NCBI GenBank assembly: GCA_036403035.1
Contig: DASWRT010000041.1
Location: 1-10,805, forward strand
Length of the DNA stretch: 10,805 nt
Source of the DNA: DASWRT01 sp036403035
Lineage (GTDB): Bacteria > Pseudomonadota > Alphaproteobacteria > ATCC43930 > CGMCC-115725
Direction: 5' to 3'
The notes beneath the pieces are model-generated. The model did not search any database. It saw only the letters and a program-made list of their open reading frames with translations, and had not been told where the DNA came from. Made by a program: the position numbers and the translations under genes. The stretch's first letter is position 1. The number at the start of each line of letters is the position of its first letter. This document shows, in pieces, positions 1-6,860 of the stretch.

Positions 1-1083
1 GACCATGCATTTCGGCCGGTCTTCGGTGAGCGCGCCGAGCGCGCTGCCGCGCGACGCCGCAAGGACGATCGCGCCGGTGCGGGCGCGCGTCGGCAGATAG
101 CGCTTCTCCGCCTCCTCCAGCTCGTGGTTGCCGACCAGCCGGAAGATGTCCTTGACGCTGGCGACGCGGCCTTCGAGGTCGACGAGGCTCTCGGTCTCGC
201 GGATCAGCTTGCAGGTCTGCCGCATCGCGGTCAGCGCCGAGCGCAGGTTGTGGTTCGCCCAGATCACCGTCGAGATGCCGGCCTGCCGGTAGGCGTCGGT
301 CGGCGTCGCGTAGTACATCGTCGGCACAATGACGAGCGGGCAGCGGTTCGCCCATCGCTCGGCGAAGGCCAGGATCTCGGAAGCGGTCGACTTCTTCGAG
401 TGGATCAGGATCGCGTCGGCCCCAGCCTCGTGGTACGCCTCGGCGCGCCGCAGCGCCTCGTCCAGCCCGTGCCCGGAGATCAGCGCCTCGACGCGTGCGA
501 CGATCGAGAATCCGTCATCGGTCTGGCTGTCCTTGCCGGCCTTGATGCGGCCGCAGAATTCGTCGATGTCCGCCAGCGGCTGCGCCTCGCCGATGAAGGA
601 ATTGGTCTTCGGGAACAGCTTGTCCTCGATGCAGACGCCTGCGATCTGCCGCTGGCAGAGCTTGCGCACGAGCCGGCGCACGTTGTTGAAGTTGCCGTAG
701 CCGGTGTCGCCGTCGACCAGGATCGGCAGCACGGTCGCGTCGGCCATGAACTCCAGGACGTCCAGCACCTGGGTCCAGGACGCCTCGTTGTTGTCGCGGA
801 CGCCCAACGCCGCCGAGATCGAAAGGCCCGACGCCCAGATCCCGGCGAACCCCGCCTCCTCGACGACCTTCGCCGATAAACCGTTATGTGCCTCCATCAG
901 GAACGACAGCGTCGGCGAGGTCAGCTCGCGGCGCAGCGCCGCGAAGCGGTTCGGCGCTTCGGGGGGAGCCCCCGGCGCCTGAAGCGGCGGGGCCGCCGGG
1001 CGCGGATCGGCGGAACGCGCTGCGGACGGCAGCGGCGAGCCCGACGATGACCAATCGGTATCCGGCGTAAAATTATCCTGCAT
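1..1083 (-). CDS. aepX: Phosphoenolpyruvate phosphomutase, N-terminal part of a probable PepM-nucleotidyltransferase fusion (cut by window edge)
   Basis: The enzyme rearranges phosphoenolpyruvate to phosphonopyruvate, the C-P bond-forming step of phosphonate biosynthesis, in the cytoplasm. Reading the minus strand from ATG at 1083 gives 361 open codons with no stop, so the 3' end lies outside the window. The family signature EDKLFPKTNS (EDK, five residues, NS) is at residues 153-162. The other expected active-site positions are present: D97 in RDNNE, D124 and D126 in LVDGDTGYG, and R197 in VARVEA. Residues 1 to about 45 are an Ala/Pro/Ser-rich extension before the conserved domain. No other in-frame ATG, GTG or TTG precedes the domain, and the ribosome site is weak. 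From about residue 337 the protein enters a nucleotidyltransferase start (LAASRGSALGALTEDRPKCM), which suggests a sugar-phosphate- or CTP-type transferase domain follows. The PepM call is firm; the fusion is inferred from about 25 residues. It is divergent from the transporter operon. Confidence 0.93.
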   Translation of the reverse strand, partial: MQDNFTPDTDWSSSGSPLPSAARSADPRPAAPPLQAPGAPPEAPNRFAALRRELTSPTLSFLMEAHNGLSAKVVEEAGFAGIWASGLSISAALGVRDNNEASWTQVLDVLEFMADATVLPILVDGDTGYGNFNNVRRLVRKLCQRQIAGVCIEDKLFPKTNSFIGEAQPLADIDEFCGRIKAGKDSQTDDGFSIVARVEALISGHGLDEALRRAEAYHEAGADAILIHSKKSTASEILAFAERWANRCPLVIVPTMYYATPTDAYRQAGISTVIWANHNLRSALTAMRQTCKLIRETESLVDLEGRVASVKDIFRLVGNHELEEAEKRYLPTRARTGAIVLAASRGSALGALTEDRPKCMV

Positions 1084-1234
1084 GAATGAGACCCAACTGC
1101 CGATCGGTGACGGAGGCGAAACGTAACAAAACTTTACGCGCTTCGTCACGCGCGGCGGACGGCCGGCGCCGCGATTTGTCCATCGCCGCCCCGAGGCGTG
1201 TATGATCCCCGCGCGGAAACGGGAGAGGCGGCGG
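1084..1234. promoter_or_regulatory. Divergent intergenic region with a CGTAA-N7-TTACG dyad
   Basis: This 151-bp gap separates two divergently transcribed genes, so it must carry both promoters unless they lie further upstream. The clearest structure is the inverted repeat CGTAA (1122-1126), seven bases, TTACG (1134-1138), in an AT-richer patch. A 17-bp dyad of this size could be an operator for a dimeric repressor, but no known consensus is matched. I see no convincing -35/-10 pair on either strand. Confidence 0.3.
1222..1228 (+). promoter_or_regulatory. Ribosome binding site that decides the start of the binding-protein gene
   Basis: GGAGAGG lies six bases upstream of ATG 1235. An in-frame ATG at 1202 has no comparable site and would place eleven charged residues (IPARKRERRR type) ahead of the signal peptide, so 1235 is preferred. 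Confidence 0.7.
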
Positions 1235-2278
1235 ATGATCGGACGGAGACGGCTGACGACAGCGATAGCGACTCTGCTCGGCGCGATCCTGCTTCCGGCG
1301 GGCGCGGCGACGACGGCGCTCGCCGCCGACAAATCTTTCATGCCCGCGCTCATTTACGACATCGGCGGCAAGGCCGATAAATCCTTCAACGAAGCGGCTT
1401 ACGTCGGCGCCGAGCGCTTCCGCCGCGAGACCGGCATCGCCTATCGCGATTTCGAGGTCACCAACGAAAGCCAGCGCGAGCAGGCGATGACCGCGATGGT
1501 GCGCCGCGGCGCGACGATCGTCGTCGCCATCGGCTTCGATCAGCGCACCTCGATGGAGCAGGTCGCGCGCCAGCATCCGGAAACGCGCTTCACGATCGTC
1601 GACGAGGTGATCGATCTGCCGAACGTGCAGTCGGTGATATACCGCGAGCACGAGGGCAGTTTCCTCGTCGGTATGCTGGCGGCGCTCGCTTCGAAAACGG
1701 GCAAGGTCGGCTTCGTCGGCGGCATGGACGTCCCATTGGTCCGCAAGTTCGCGGTGGGATACGCGGAGGGCGCCCGCTACGTCCGGCCCGGCATCGAGGT
1801 GCTGCAGAACATGACCGGTACGACGCCTGCCGCCTGGCATGACCCCGCGCGCGGCGGCGAGCTGGCGCGCAGCCAGTTCGACCGCGGCGTCGACGTCGTC
1901 TTCGCCGCGGCCGGCACCACCGGGCTCGGCATTCTCCAGGCCGCGAAGGATGCGGGCCGGCTCGGGATCGGCGTCGATTCGAACCAGGACTACCTGTTCC
2001 CCGGCACGATGCTGACCTCGATGGTGAAGCGCGTCGACCTCGCCGTGTACGAAGCGTTCAAGGCGGCGCGCGACGGCACGTGGAAGCCCGGCAGGCAATC
2101 TCTCGGTCTCGCCGAGGACGGCGTCGCCTACGCGCTCGACGAGTACAACGACAAGCTGATCACCCCGGAGATGCGCGCGAAGGTCGATGCCGCCCGCGCC
2201 GACATCATCGCCGGCCGCATCACGGTCACCGATGCGATGGCGAGCCCCGCCGCGGCAGCCGCCGCCCCCGCGAAATAA
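1235..2278 (+). CDS. BMP/PnrA-family nucleoside-type ABC transporter substrate-binding protein
   Basis: This is the periplasmic binding component of the importer encoded just downstream. The 347-residue product begins with a typical Sec signal peptide: RRR n-region, hydrophobic core, and probable cleavage after ALA at residue 30. There is no lipobox cysteine, so it should be a soluble periplasmic protein, unlike the lipoprotein BMPs of Gram-positives and spirochaetes. The BMP hallmark DIGGKADKSFNEAAYVG is at residues 42-58, and VGFVGGMDVPLVRKFAVGY and VDVVFAAAGTTGLG are in the expected order. Characterised members of this family bind purine or other nucleosides. The ligand here is inferred from the family and from the deaminase at the end of the operon. 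The tail is Ala-rich (about seven alanines), ending in a TAA stop. A 33-bp gap leads to the ATPase gene. Confidence 0.92.
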   Translation: MIGRRRLTTAIATLLGAILLPAGAATTALAADKSFMPALIYDIGGKADKSFNEAAYVGAERFRRETGIAYRDFEVTNESQREQAMTAMVRRGATIVVAIGFDQRTSMEQVARQHPETRFTIVDEVIDLPNVQSVIYREHEGSFLVGMLAALASKTGKVGFVGGMDVPLVRKFAVGYAEGARYVRPGIEVLQNMTGTTPAAWHDPARGGELARSQFDRGVDVVFAAAGTTGLGILQAAKDAGRLGIGVDSNQDYLFPGTMLTSMVKRVDLAVYEAFKAARDGTWKPGRQSLGLAEDGVAYALDEYNDKLITPEMRAKVDAARADIIAGRITVTDAMASPAAAAAAPAK

Positions 2279-2311
2279 TCGGCGAAGCCGAGCAGGCCGG
2301 CCGCAGACGAG

Positions 2312-3889
2312 ATGACCGACATCGCCGTCGAATTGTGCGAGATCGACAAGAGCTTCGGCGCGGTGCAGGCGAACCGCGGCGTCTCGCTGGCAGTGCGCCG
2401 GGGCACGATCCACGGACTCGTCGGCGAGAACGGCGCCGGCAAGTCGACGGCGATGAGCATCCTCTACGGCTACTACCAGCCCGACGCCGGGGAGATCCGC
2501 GTCGGCGGCAGGCCCGTCCGCATCCGCAGCTCGGCCGACGCGATCGCGCTCGGCATCGGCATGGTGCATCAGCATTTCATGCTGGTCGACGACCTCACCG
2601 TGGCCGAGAACCTGATGCTGGGTTCGGAAAACGGCCTCGGTCTGGCTGCGGCGCGCCGGCACGCCGAGGCGACGATTGCGCGGGCTGCCGGGAGTTACGG
2701 CCTTGCCCTCGCGCCCGCGGCGCGCGTCGGCAATCTCCCCGTCGGCCTTCGCCAGCGCGTCGAGATCGTCAAGGCGCTGCATCGCGGCGCCGAGTTCCTG
2801 ATCCTCGACGAGCCGACCGCGGCGCTGACGCCGCAGGAGAGCGACCGGCTCTTCGCAATGCTCCGCCGGCTCGCCGACGATGGCGGGACGGTGATCCTGA
2901 TCACGCACAAGCTGCGCGAGATCGAGCGGTACACCGACGCGGTCACGGTGATGCGCGACGGCGAGGTCGTGGCGCATCGGCGCACCGCCGACACCAGCAG
3001 CGACGAGCTGGCGGAGCTGATGGTCGGACGGCGTCTCGCTCCGCCGCGGGCGGCACGGCCGGGCGCCGCGACGAACGGGACCTTGCCGGTTCTTGAGGTC
3101 GAGGGACTAACCCTGACCGGGACGGACGGACAAAGGGCGTTGCGCGGCATCGACCTGGCCGTGCGGGCCGGCGAGATCGTCGGGATCGCCGGAGTCGCCG
3201 GCAACGGCCAGTCGGAACTGCTGGCGGCTCTGGCCGGCTTGGCGGCGCCGGCACCCGGCGGCCGGATCCGGCTGAACGGCGCCGACGTGACGCGGCTCGG
3301 CGTGCAGGCGCGGCGCCGGCTCGGCGTCCGGCACATCCCCGAAGACCGGCTGCAAATGGGGCTCGTCCCGGACTTCACCGCCGCCGAGAACCTGATCCTC
3401 GGCGACGAGGGGGAACCGTGGGCGAGCACGCGCCGGCTCGGCCTGCTGCGGGTACGGCGGATCGCCGAGACGGCCCGGCGGCACCTCCGGGCGTACGACG
3501 TTCGGCCGCCCTTCCCCGGCTTGCGCACCGCGCTCCTCTCCGGCGGCAACCAGCAGAAGCTCGTCTGCGCCCGCGAGATGGAGAGGCGCCCCGCCCTGCT
3601 CCTGGTCGGACAGCCGACGCGCGGCGTCGACATCGGCGCGACCGAACTCATCCATGACCGGCTGCGGGCGCTGCGCGAGGCCGGCGCGGCGATCCTGCTG
3701 GTCTCGGTCGAACTCGACGAGATCCGCGAACTCGCCGACCGGATCCTCGTGATGGCCGGCGGCGCGATCGTCGGCGAAGTCCCGGCGGCGCTCGCCGACG
3801 ACCGGACCCTCGGCCTGATGATGGCCGGCATCCAGCGTCCGGCGGCAGGCGCATCCGACAGCGGAGCCGGGACGCCGCATGCGCCGTGA
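2312..3889 (+). CDS. Nucleoside-type ABC transporter ATP-binding protein (two fused NBDs)
   Basis: The 525-residue protein carries two ATPase domains in one chain, the CUT2/RbsA-like arrangement found with BMP-family importers (YufO/NupO type). NBD1 is canonical: Walker A GENGAGKST (residues 38-46), Q-loop glutamine Q87, a divergent signature NLPVGLRQR (141-149), Walker B LILDEPTAA (163-171) and switch histidine H199. NBD2 (from about residue 260) has a degenerate Walker A GVAGNGQSE, a good signature LLSGGNQQK (408-416), and LVGQPTRGVD, where the usual Asp-Glu of Walker B is replaced by Gly-Gln. The switch His is also absent (VSVE). NBD1 is therefore the likely hydrolytic site and NBD2 mainly structural, as is known for this subfamily. 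The gene overlaps the first permease gene by 11 bp. The ribosome site before ATG 2312 is weak. Confidence 0.94.
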   Translation: MTDIAVELCEIDKSFGAVQANRGVSLAVRRGTIHGLVGENGAGKSTAMSILYGYYQPDAGEIRVGGRPVRIRSSADAIALGIGMVHQHFMLVDDLTVAENLMLGSENGLGLAAARRHAEATIARAAGSYGLALAPAARVGNLPVGLRQRVEIVKALHRGAEFLILDEPTAALTPQESDRLFAMLRRLADDGGTVILITHKLREIERYTDAVTVMRDGEVVAHRRTADTSSDELAELMVGRRLAPPRAARPGAATNGTLPVLEVEGLTLTGTDGQRALRGIDLAVRAGEIVGIAGVAGNGQSELLAALAGLAAPAPGGRIRLNGADVTRLGVQARRRLGVRHIPEDRLQMGLVPDFTAAENLILGDEGEPWASTRRLGLLRVRRIAETARRHLRAYDVRPPFPGLRTALLSGGNQQKLVCAREMERRPALLLVGQPTRGVDIGATELIHDRLRALREAGAAILLVSVELDEIRELADRILVMAGGAIVGEVPAALADDRTLGLMMAGIQRPAAGASDSGAGTPHAP

Positions 3890-4997
3890 CCTGCCGGGCT
3901 GGGCCGAGTACGGGCTGTTGCCGCTCCTCAACCTCGCGGCGGCGCTGCTGCTGACGATCCTGGTGTTCCTCGCGATCGGCGAGGACCCGCTTGCGGCGCT
4001 GTCGGCCCTGGTGCTCGGTGCGGCCGGTGACGGCGAGGCCATCGGCTACACGCTGTTCTACGCGACCGGGTTCGTCTTCACCGGGCTCGCGGTGGCGATC
4101 CCGCTCCAGGCGGGGCTGTTCAACATCGGCGGCGAAGGACAGGCCTATGTCGGCGGGCTCGGCGCGACGCTCGTAGCGCTGGCGCTCGGCGATGCCGGCG
4201 CGCCGCCCTGGCTGGCGCTGGCGCTGGCCGTGCTCGGCGCGGCGCTGTTCGGCGCCGCCTGGGCGTTCGTGCCGGCGTGGCTCCAGGCGCGGCGCGGCAG
4301 CCATGTCGTGATCACCACGATCATGTTCAACTTCATTGCCGGCGCGCTGATGACGCACCTGCTCGTCAACGTGCTGATCGCGCCGGGCCAGAGCGCGCCG
4401 GAGTCGCGCGGCTTCGCGCCCTCCCTGTGGCTGCCGACGCTGGCCGACGTCGGCGCCGCGGCCGGGCTCGCCCTGCCGCGGACGCCGCTCAACCTCGCGC
4501 TGCCGCTCGCATTGCTCTGCGCCGCGCTCGCCTGGGTGCTGATCGGACGGACGCGCTGCGGGTACGAGATCCGCGCGATCGGGCTGAACGAGACGGCGGC
4601 GCGATGCGCCGGCATCGACGTGCCGGGCCGCACGATCCTGGCGCTGCTGCTCGGCGGCGCCTGCGCCGGGCTGATGGCGGTCAACGACGTGATGGGATCG
4701 GAGCACCGGCTGCTGCTCGACTTTCCGGCCGGGGCGGGCTTCGTCGGCATCGCGGTTGCGCTGATGGGGCGCGGCCATCCGCTGGGCATCTGCCTCGCGG
4801 CCCTGCTGTTCGGCGCGCTGGCGCAGGGCGGCGCGGAGCTGTCGTTCGAGATCCCGACGATCCGCCGCGACCTGATCGTCGTCATCGAAGGGCTGGCGAT
4901 CCTGCTCTGCGGCGCGTTCGAGGGCCTGTTCCGGCCGGCAATCGCCGGCCTGCTGCCGCGGCTGCGGCCGGGACGCCACCGGAAGGCGGCGGCATGA
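3879..4997 (+). CDS. Nucleoside-type ABC transporter permease 1 (BPD_transp_2 family)
   Basis: This is a 372-residue integral inner-membrane protein with roughly eight to ten hydrophobic segments, starting at about residues 11-34. The motif LFNIGGEGQAYVGG follows the second hydrophobic stretch and is typical of the YufP/NupP-like permeases that pair with BMP binding proteins. The cytoplasmic coupling loop RAIGLNETAARCAGI, a divergent form of the EAA-like loop contacting the ATPase, is present. The C-terminus is basic (GRHRKAAA). Its start overlaps the ATPase stop by 11 bp, and its own stop overlaps the next start as ATGA (4994-4997), so expression is probably translationally coupled. It should form the translocation pore as a heterodimer with permease 2. 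Confidence 0.92.
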   Translation: MRRDLPGWAEYGLLPLLNLAAALLLTILVFLAIGEDPLAALSALVLGAAGDGEAIGYTLFYATGFVFTGLAVAIPLQAGLFNIGGEGQAYVGGLGATLVALALGDAGAPPWLALALAVLGAALFGAAWAFVPAWLQARRGSHVVITTIMFNFIAGALMTHLLVNVLIAPGQSAPESRGFAPSLWLPTLADVGAAAGLALPRTPLNLALPLALLCAALAWVLIGRTRCGYEIRAIGLNETAARCAGIDVPGRTILALLLGGACAGLMAVNDVMGSEHRLLLDFPAGAGFVGIAVALMGRGHPLGICLAALLFGALAQGGAELSFEIPTIRRDLIVVIEGLAILLCGAFEGLFRPAIAGLLPRLRPGRHRKAAA

Positions 4998-5986
4998 CGG
5001 CGATGGCCGCCTCCGCCTGGGATCTGTTCCTGTCGCTGGCGCCGGCGACGATCCGGCTCTCGACGCCGCTCGTCCTCGCCGCACTTGCCGGCCTCTTCGC
5101 GGAGCGGTCGGGGGTCGTCGATATCGGGCTCGAAGGCAAGATGCTCGGCGCCGCCTTCGCTGCTGCCGCGGCTGCGGCGGTCACCGGATCGCCTTGGCCG
5201 GCGCTTGCCGCGGGCGTGCTCGTCGCGACCGCGCTGGCGCTGCTGCACGGCCTCGCCTGCATCACGGTGCGCGGCAACCAGGTCGTCTCCGGGATGGCGA
5301 TCAACATCCTGGTCGCCGGCCTCGCGCCGACCCTGGGGCTCGCGTGGTTCGGCCTCGGCGGCGACACGCCGCGGCTCGACGACGCGGCGCGGCTGATGCC
5401 GGTCGTGCTGCCCGGCGCCGAGCGGCTGGCCGAGGCGCTTCCGGTGCTGGGACCGCTCTACGCCCGGGTGCTGAGCGGCTACGCCCTCCTCGTTTATCTC
5501 GCCGCGGCTTCGGTGCCGGTCACGGCGTTCGTCCTGCACCGCACGCGGTTCGGGCTGCGGCTGCGCGCCGTCGGCGAGAACCCGCACGCCGTCGACACGG
5601 CGGGAATCGGCGTCGCGGCGCTGCGCTACCGCGCGCTGCTCTGCACCGGCCTGCTGACCGGGCTCGCCGGGACGCATCTCGCGATCGCCGAGGGCGCCGG
5701 CTTCGTCCGCGACATGACGGCCGGGCGGGGATACCTCGCGCTCGCCGCGCTGATTTTCGGGCGCTGGCGGCCGGTGCCGGCGCTGCTCGCCTGCCTGCTG
5801 TTCGCGCTCGCCGACGCGGTGCAGACGCGGCTCCAGGGCGCGGCGATCCCCTTCGTCGGCGGCGCCGTTCCGGTCCAGGCGATCCAGGCGCTGCCCTACA
5901 TCCTGACCGTTCTCCTCCTGGCCGGCTTCGTCGGCCGGGCCCGCCCGCCGAAAGCCCTCGGCCAGCCCTTCGTGAAGACGCGATGA
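4994..5986 (+). CDS. Nucleoside-type ABC transporter permease 2 (BPD_transp_2 family)
   Basis: This 330-residue polytopic membrane protein is shorter than its partner, as is usual for the YufQ/NupQ-like second permease. The start is set by the ATGA overlap with permease 1 and by GGAAGG at 4981-4986, seven bases upstream. Family features are AERSGVVDIGLEGKMLGAAF (residues 36-55), the loop TVRGNQVVSGMAINIL (91-106), and the ATPase-coupling loop LRAVGENPHAVDTAGI (190-205). A run of about nine residues that is almost all alanine follows the first motif. The stop overlaps the cytidine deaminase start by four bases (5983-5986). Together with the three preceding genes it completes one ABC importer. 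Confidence 0.92.
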   Translation: MTAMAASAWDLFLSLAPATIRLSTPLVLAALAGLFAERSGVVDIGLEGKMLGAAFAAAAAAAVTGSPWPALAAGVLVATALALLHGLACITVRGNQVVSGMAINILVAGLAPTLGLAWFGLGGDTPRLDDAARLMPVVLPGAERLAEALPVLGPLYARVLSGYALLVYLAAASVPVTAFVLHRTRFGLRLRAVGENPHAVDTAGIGVAALRYRALLCTGLLTGLAGTHLAIAEGAGFVRDMTAGRGYLALAALIFGRWRPVPALLACLLFALADAVQTRLQGAAIPFVGGAVPVQAIQALPYILTVLLLAGFVGRARPPKALGQPFVKTR

Positions 5987-6405
5987 CATCACCACCATCA
6001 CAACCGGACGACCTGTTCGCGGCGGCGCGACGCGCCCGCCAGCACGCGCATGCTCCCTATTCCGGCTTCAAGGTCGGCGCGGCGATCCGGGCCGAGGACG
6101 GAAGGATCCATGCCGGCGCCAACGTCGAGAACGCGGCCTATCCGCAGAGCCAGTGCGCCGAGGCGACGGCGATCGGCGCGATGGTGACGGCGGGCGCCCG
6201 CCGCATCCTGGAAGTCGCGGTCGTCGCCGACAGTCCCGAGCCGATCAGCCCGTGCGGCGGCTGCCGCCAGCGCCTCGCCGAGTTCGCCGCGCCGGAGGTC
6301 AAGGTGCATCTCTGCGGACCCGACGGCGCGATGCGGCGGACGGTGACGATGGGCGACCTGCTGCCGTTCGCATTCGGAGAAGGGCATCTCGCTTCCAGGG
6401 AGTAG
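5983..6405 (+). CDS. cdd: Cytidine deaminase
   Basis: The enzyme hydrolytically deaminates cytidine and deoxycytidine to uridine and deoxyuridine in pyrimidine salvage. The 140-residue length fits the short homotetrameric, one-domain class. Zinc and catalytic residues are intact: C58-A-E60, where the Glu is the proton shuttle, and P90-C91-G-G-C94. The substrate-binding segments YSGFKVGAA (26-34) and NVEN (47-50) are present. The start ATG overlaps the permease stop as ATGA, so this is the last coupled gene of the transporter operon and suggests that cytidine is among the imported nucleosides. Linkage of cdd with a BMP-type nucleoside ABC transporter is also known in streptococci (rns genes). 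The TAG stop is followed four bases later by the candidate start of the next frame. Confidence 0.96.
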   Translation: MTSPPSQPDDLFAAARRARQHAHAPYSGFKVGAAIRAEDGRIHAGANVENAAYPQSQCAEATAIGAMVTAGARRILEVAVVADSPEPISPCGGCRQRLAEFAAPEVKVHLCGPDGAMRRTVTMGDLLPFAFGEGHLASRE

Positions 6406-6408
6406 ACA

Positions 6409-6753
6409 ACGGCAACGACGCCCCGCCGCCTCGCGGCCCTGCTGGCCGCCTGCCTTGCTGTTAGCGCTAACATCCTTCCCGCCGGCGCATCGGCGGCGGA
6501 GCCGGTTCGCCGGCCGCGCCAGTCGTCGCCGCGGGTCGCCGTCCCGACCTACCCCGGCGAGCCTCCCGGCAGCCGCGCGACGCGGGAGAACGGGCTGAGC
6601 ACCGCCATCGAGAGCGAGCGCGCCCGGCGCGACCGGCCCGCCGCCGCGCCTCCCGGCTCGGCGCTCCCGCACTTGCCGCCCGAAGCGTCCCGCGGAGCCG
6701 GGCATGCGCCCGCCGCGGCGTGCGGCCTCGCGGGCTGCGCCCCGAACGACTGA
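6409..6753 (+). CDS. Small exported Pro/Arg-rich protein of unknown function with no canonical start codon
   Basis: I do not recognise this protein. The frame is open from the base after the cdd stop (6406) to TGA 6751-6753. By hand count only about 14 of its 115 codons end in A or T, the same bias as neighbouring real genes. The N-terminus reads as a signal peptide: Arg-Arg, then LAALLAACLAVSANILPA, then an ASA-AE cleavage site at about residue 29. LAAC at residues 12-15 is an alternative lipobox. The mature part is Pro/Arg/Ala-rich with a C-terminal CGLAGC. No ATG, GTG or TTG lies in frame before the signal peptide. AGGGAG (6397-6402) is six bases upstream of ACG 6409, so initiation at ACG, or an ATG changed to ACG by mutation or sequencing error, is the simplest reading. 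It may therefore be a recent pseudogene. A palindrome at 6459-6472 lies inside it. Confidence 0.5.
   Translation, partial: TATTPRRLAALLAACLAVSANILPAGASAAEPVRRPRQSSPRVAVPTYPGEPPGSRATRENGLSTAIESERARRDRPAAAPPGSALPHLPPEASRGAGHAPAAACGLAGCAPND
6459..6472. promoter_or_regulatory. Perfect 14-bp palindrome TGTTAGCGCTAACA, LacI/GalR-type operator shape
   Basis: The sequence is its own reverse complement over 14 bases, with the central CG and flanking TTA/TAA arms typical of LacI-family operators, including many in alphaproteobacteria. It stands out as AT-rich within GC-rich sequence. It lies inside the signal-peptide part of the preceding frame, about 390 bp before the sigma factor gene, which is an odd place for an operator. 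No LacI-type regulator gene is in the window. A perfect palindrome of this length is not improbable by chance somewhere in 10 kb, so function is unproven. Confidence 0.35.
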
Positions 6754-6794
6754 ACGGGAGCGGACCGGCGGGTATCGGAAGCCTGCCGCGATTA

Positions 6795-6804
6795 TTCCGG
6801 GAAC
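6795..6804 (+). promoter_or_regulatory. Possible -35-like GGAAC upstream of the sigma factor gene
   Basis: GGAAC at 6800-6804 resembles the -35 element of many ECF-dependent promoters and overlaps the odd palindrome TTCCGGGAA (6795-6803), 57 bases before the sigma start. A clear -10 partner at 16-17 bp is missing (the sequence there is GCATCC), so autoregulation from here is only a suggestion. Confidence 0.2.
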
Positions 6805-6860
6805 ATTTCCGCCTGCCGCTGCATCCAATATGCGGATGATGAACCGGAGGGAAACCGGGG

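Noticed and set aside
124..879. Plus-strand open frame over the phosphomutase gene
   Set aside because: The minus strand encodes an unmistakable PEP mutase here with all active-site residues; the plus frame is antisense by-product of GC bias.
1202..1234. Longer N-terminus for the binding protein from ATG 1202
   Set aside because: It has no ribosome site and would add a charged stretch before a normal signal peptide; ATG 1235 has GGAGAGG at the right distance.
1073..2977. Very long minus-strand open frame opposite the binding protein and ATPase genes
   Set aside because: It is a shadow of the plus-strand genes: low-complexity Arg/Ala/Asp-rich translation, no domain, and the plus frames carry clear BMP and ABC motifs. 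The same holds for other long opposite-strand frames over the permeases and the MscS gene.
6403..6408. Read-through of the cdd TAG into the in-frame exported ORF
   Set aside because: The frames are the same, but read-through would bury a signal peptide inside a cytosolic enzyme fusion. A separate start near 6409 behind AGGGAG is simpler. No stop-codon context for recoding was recognised.
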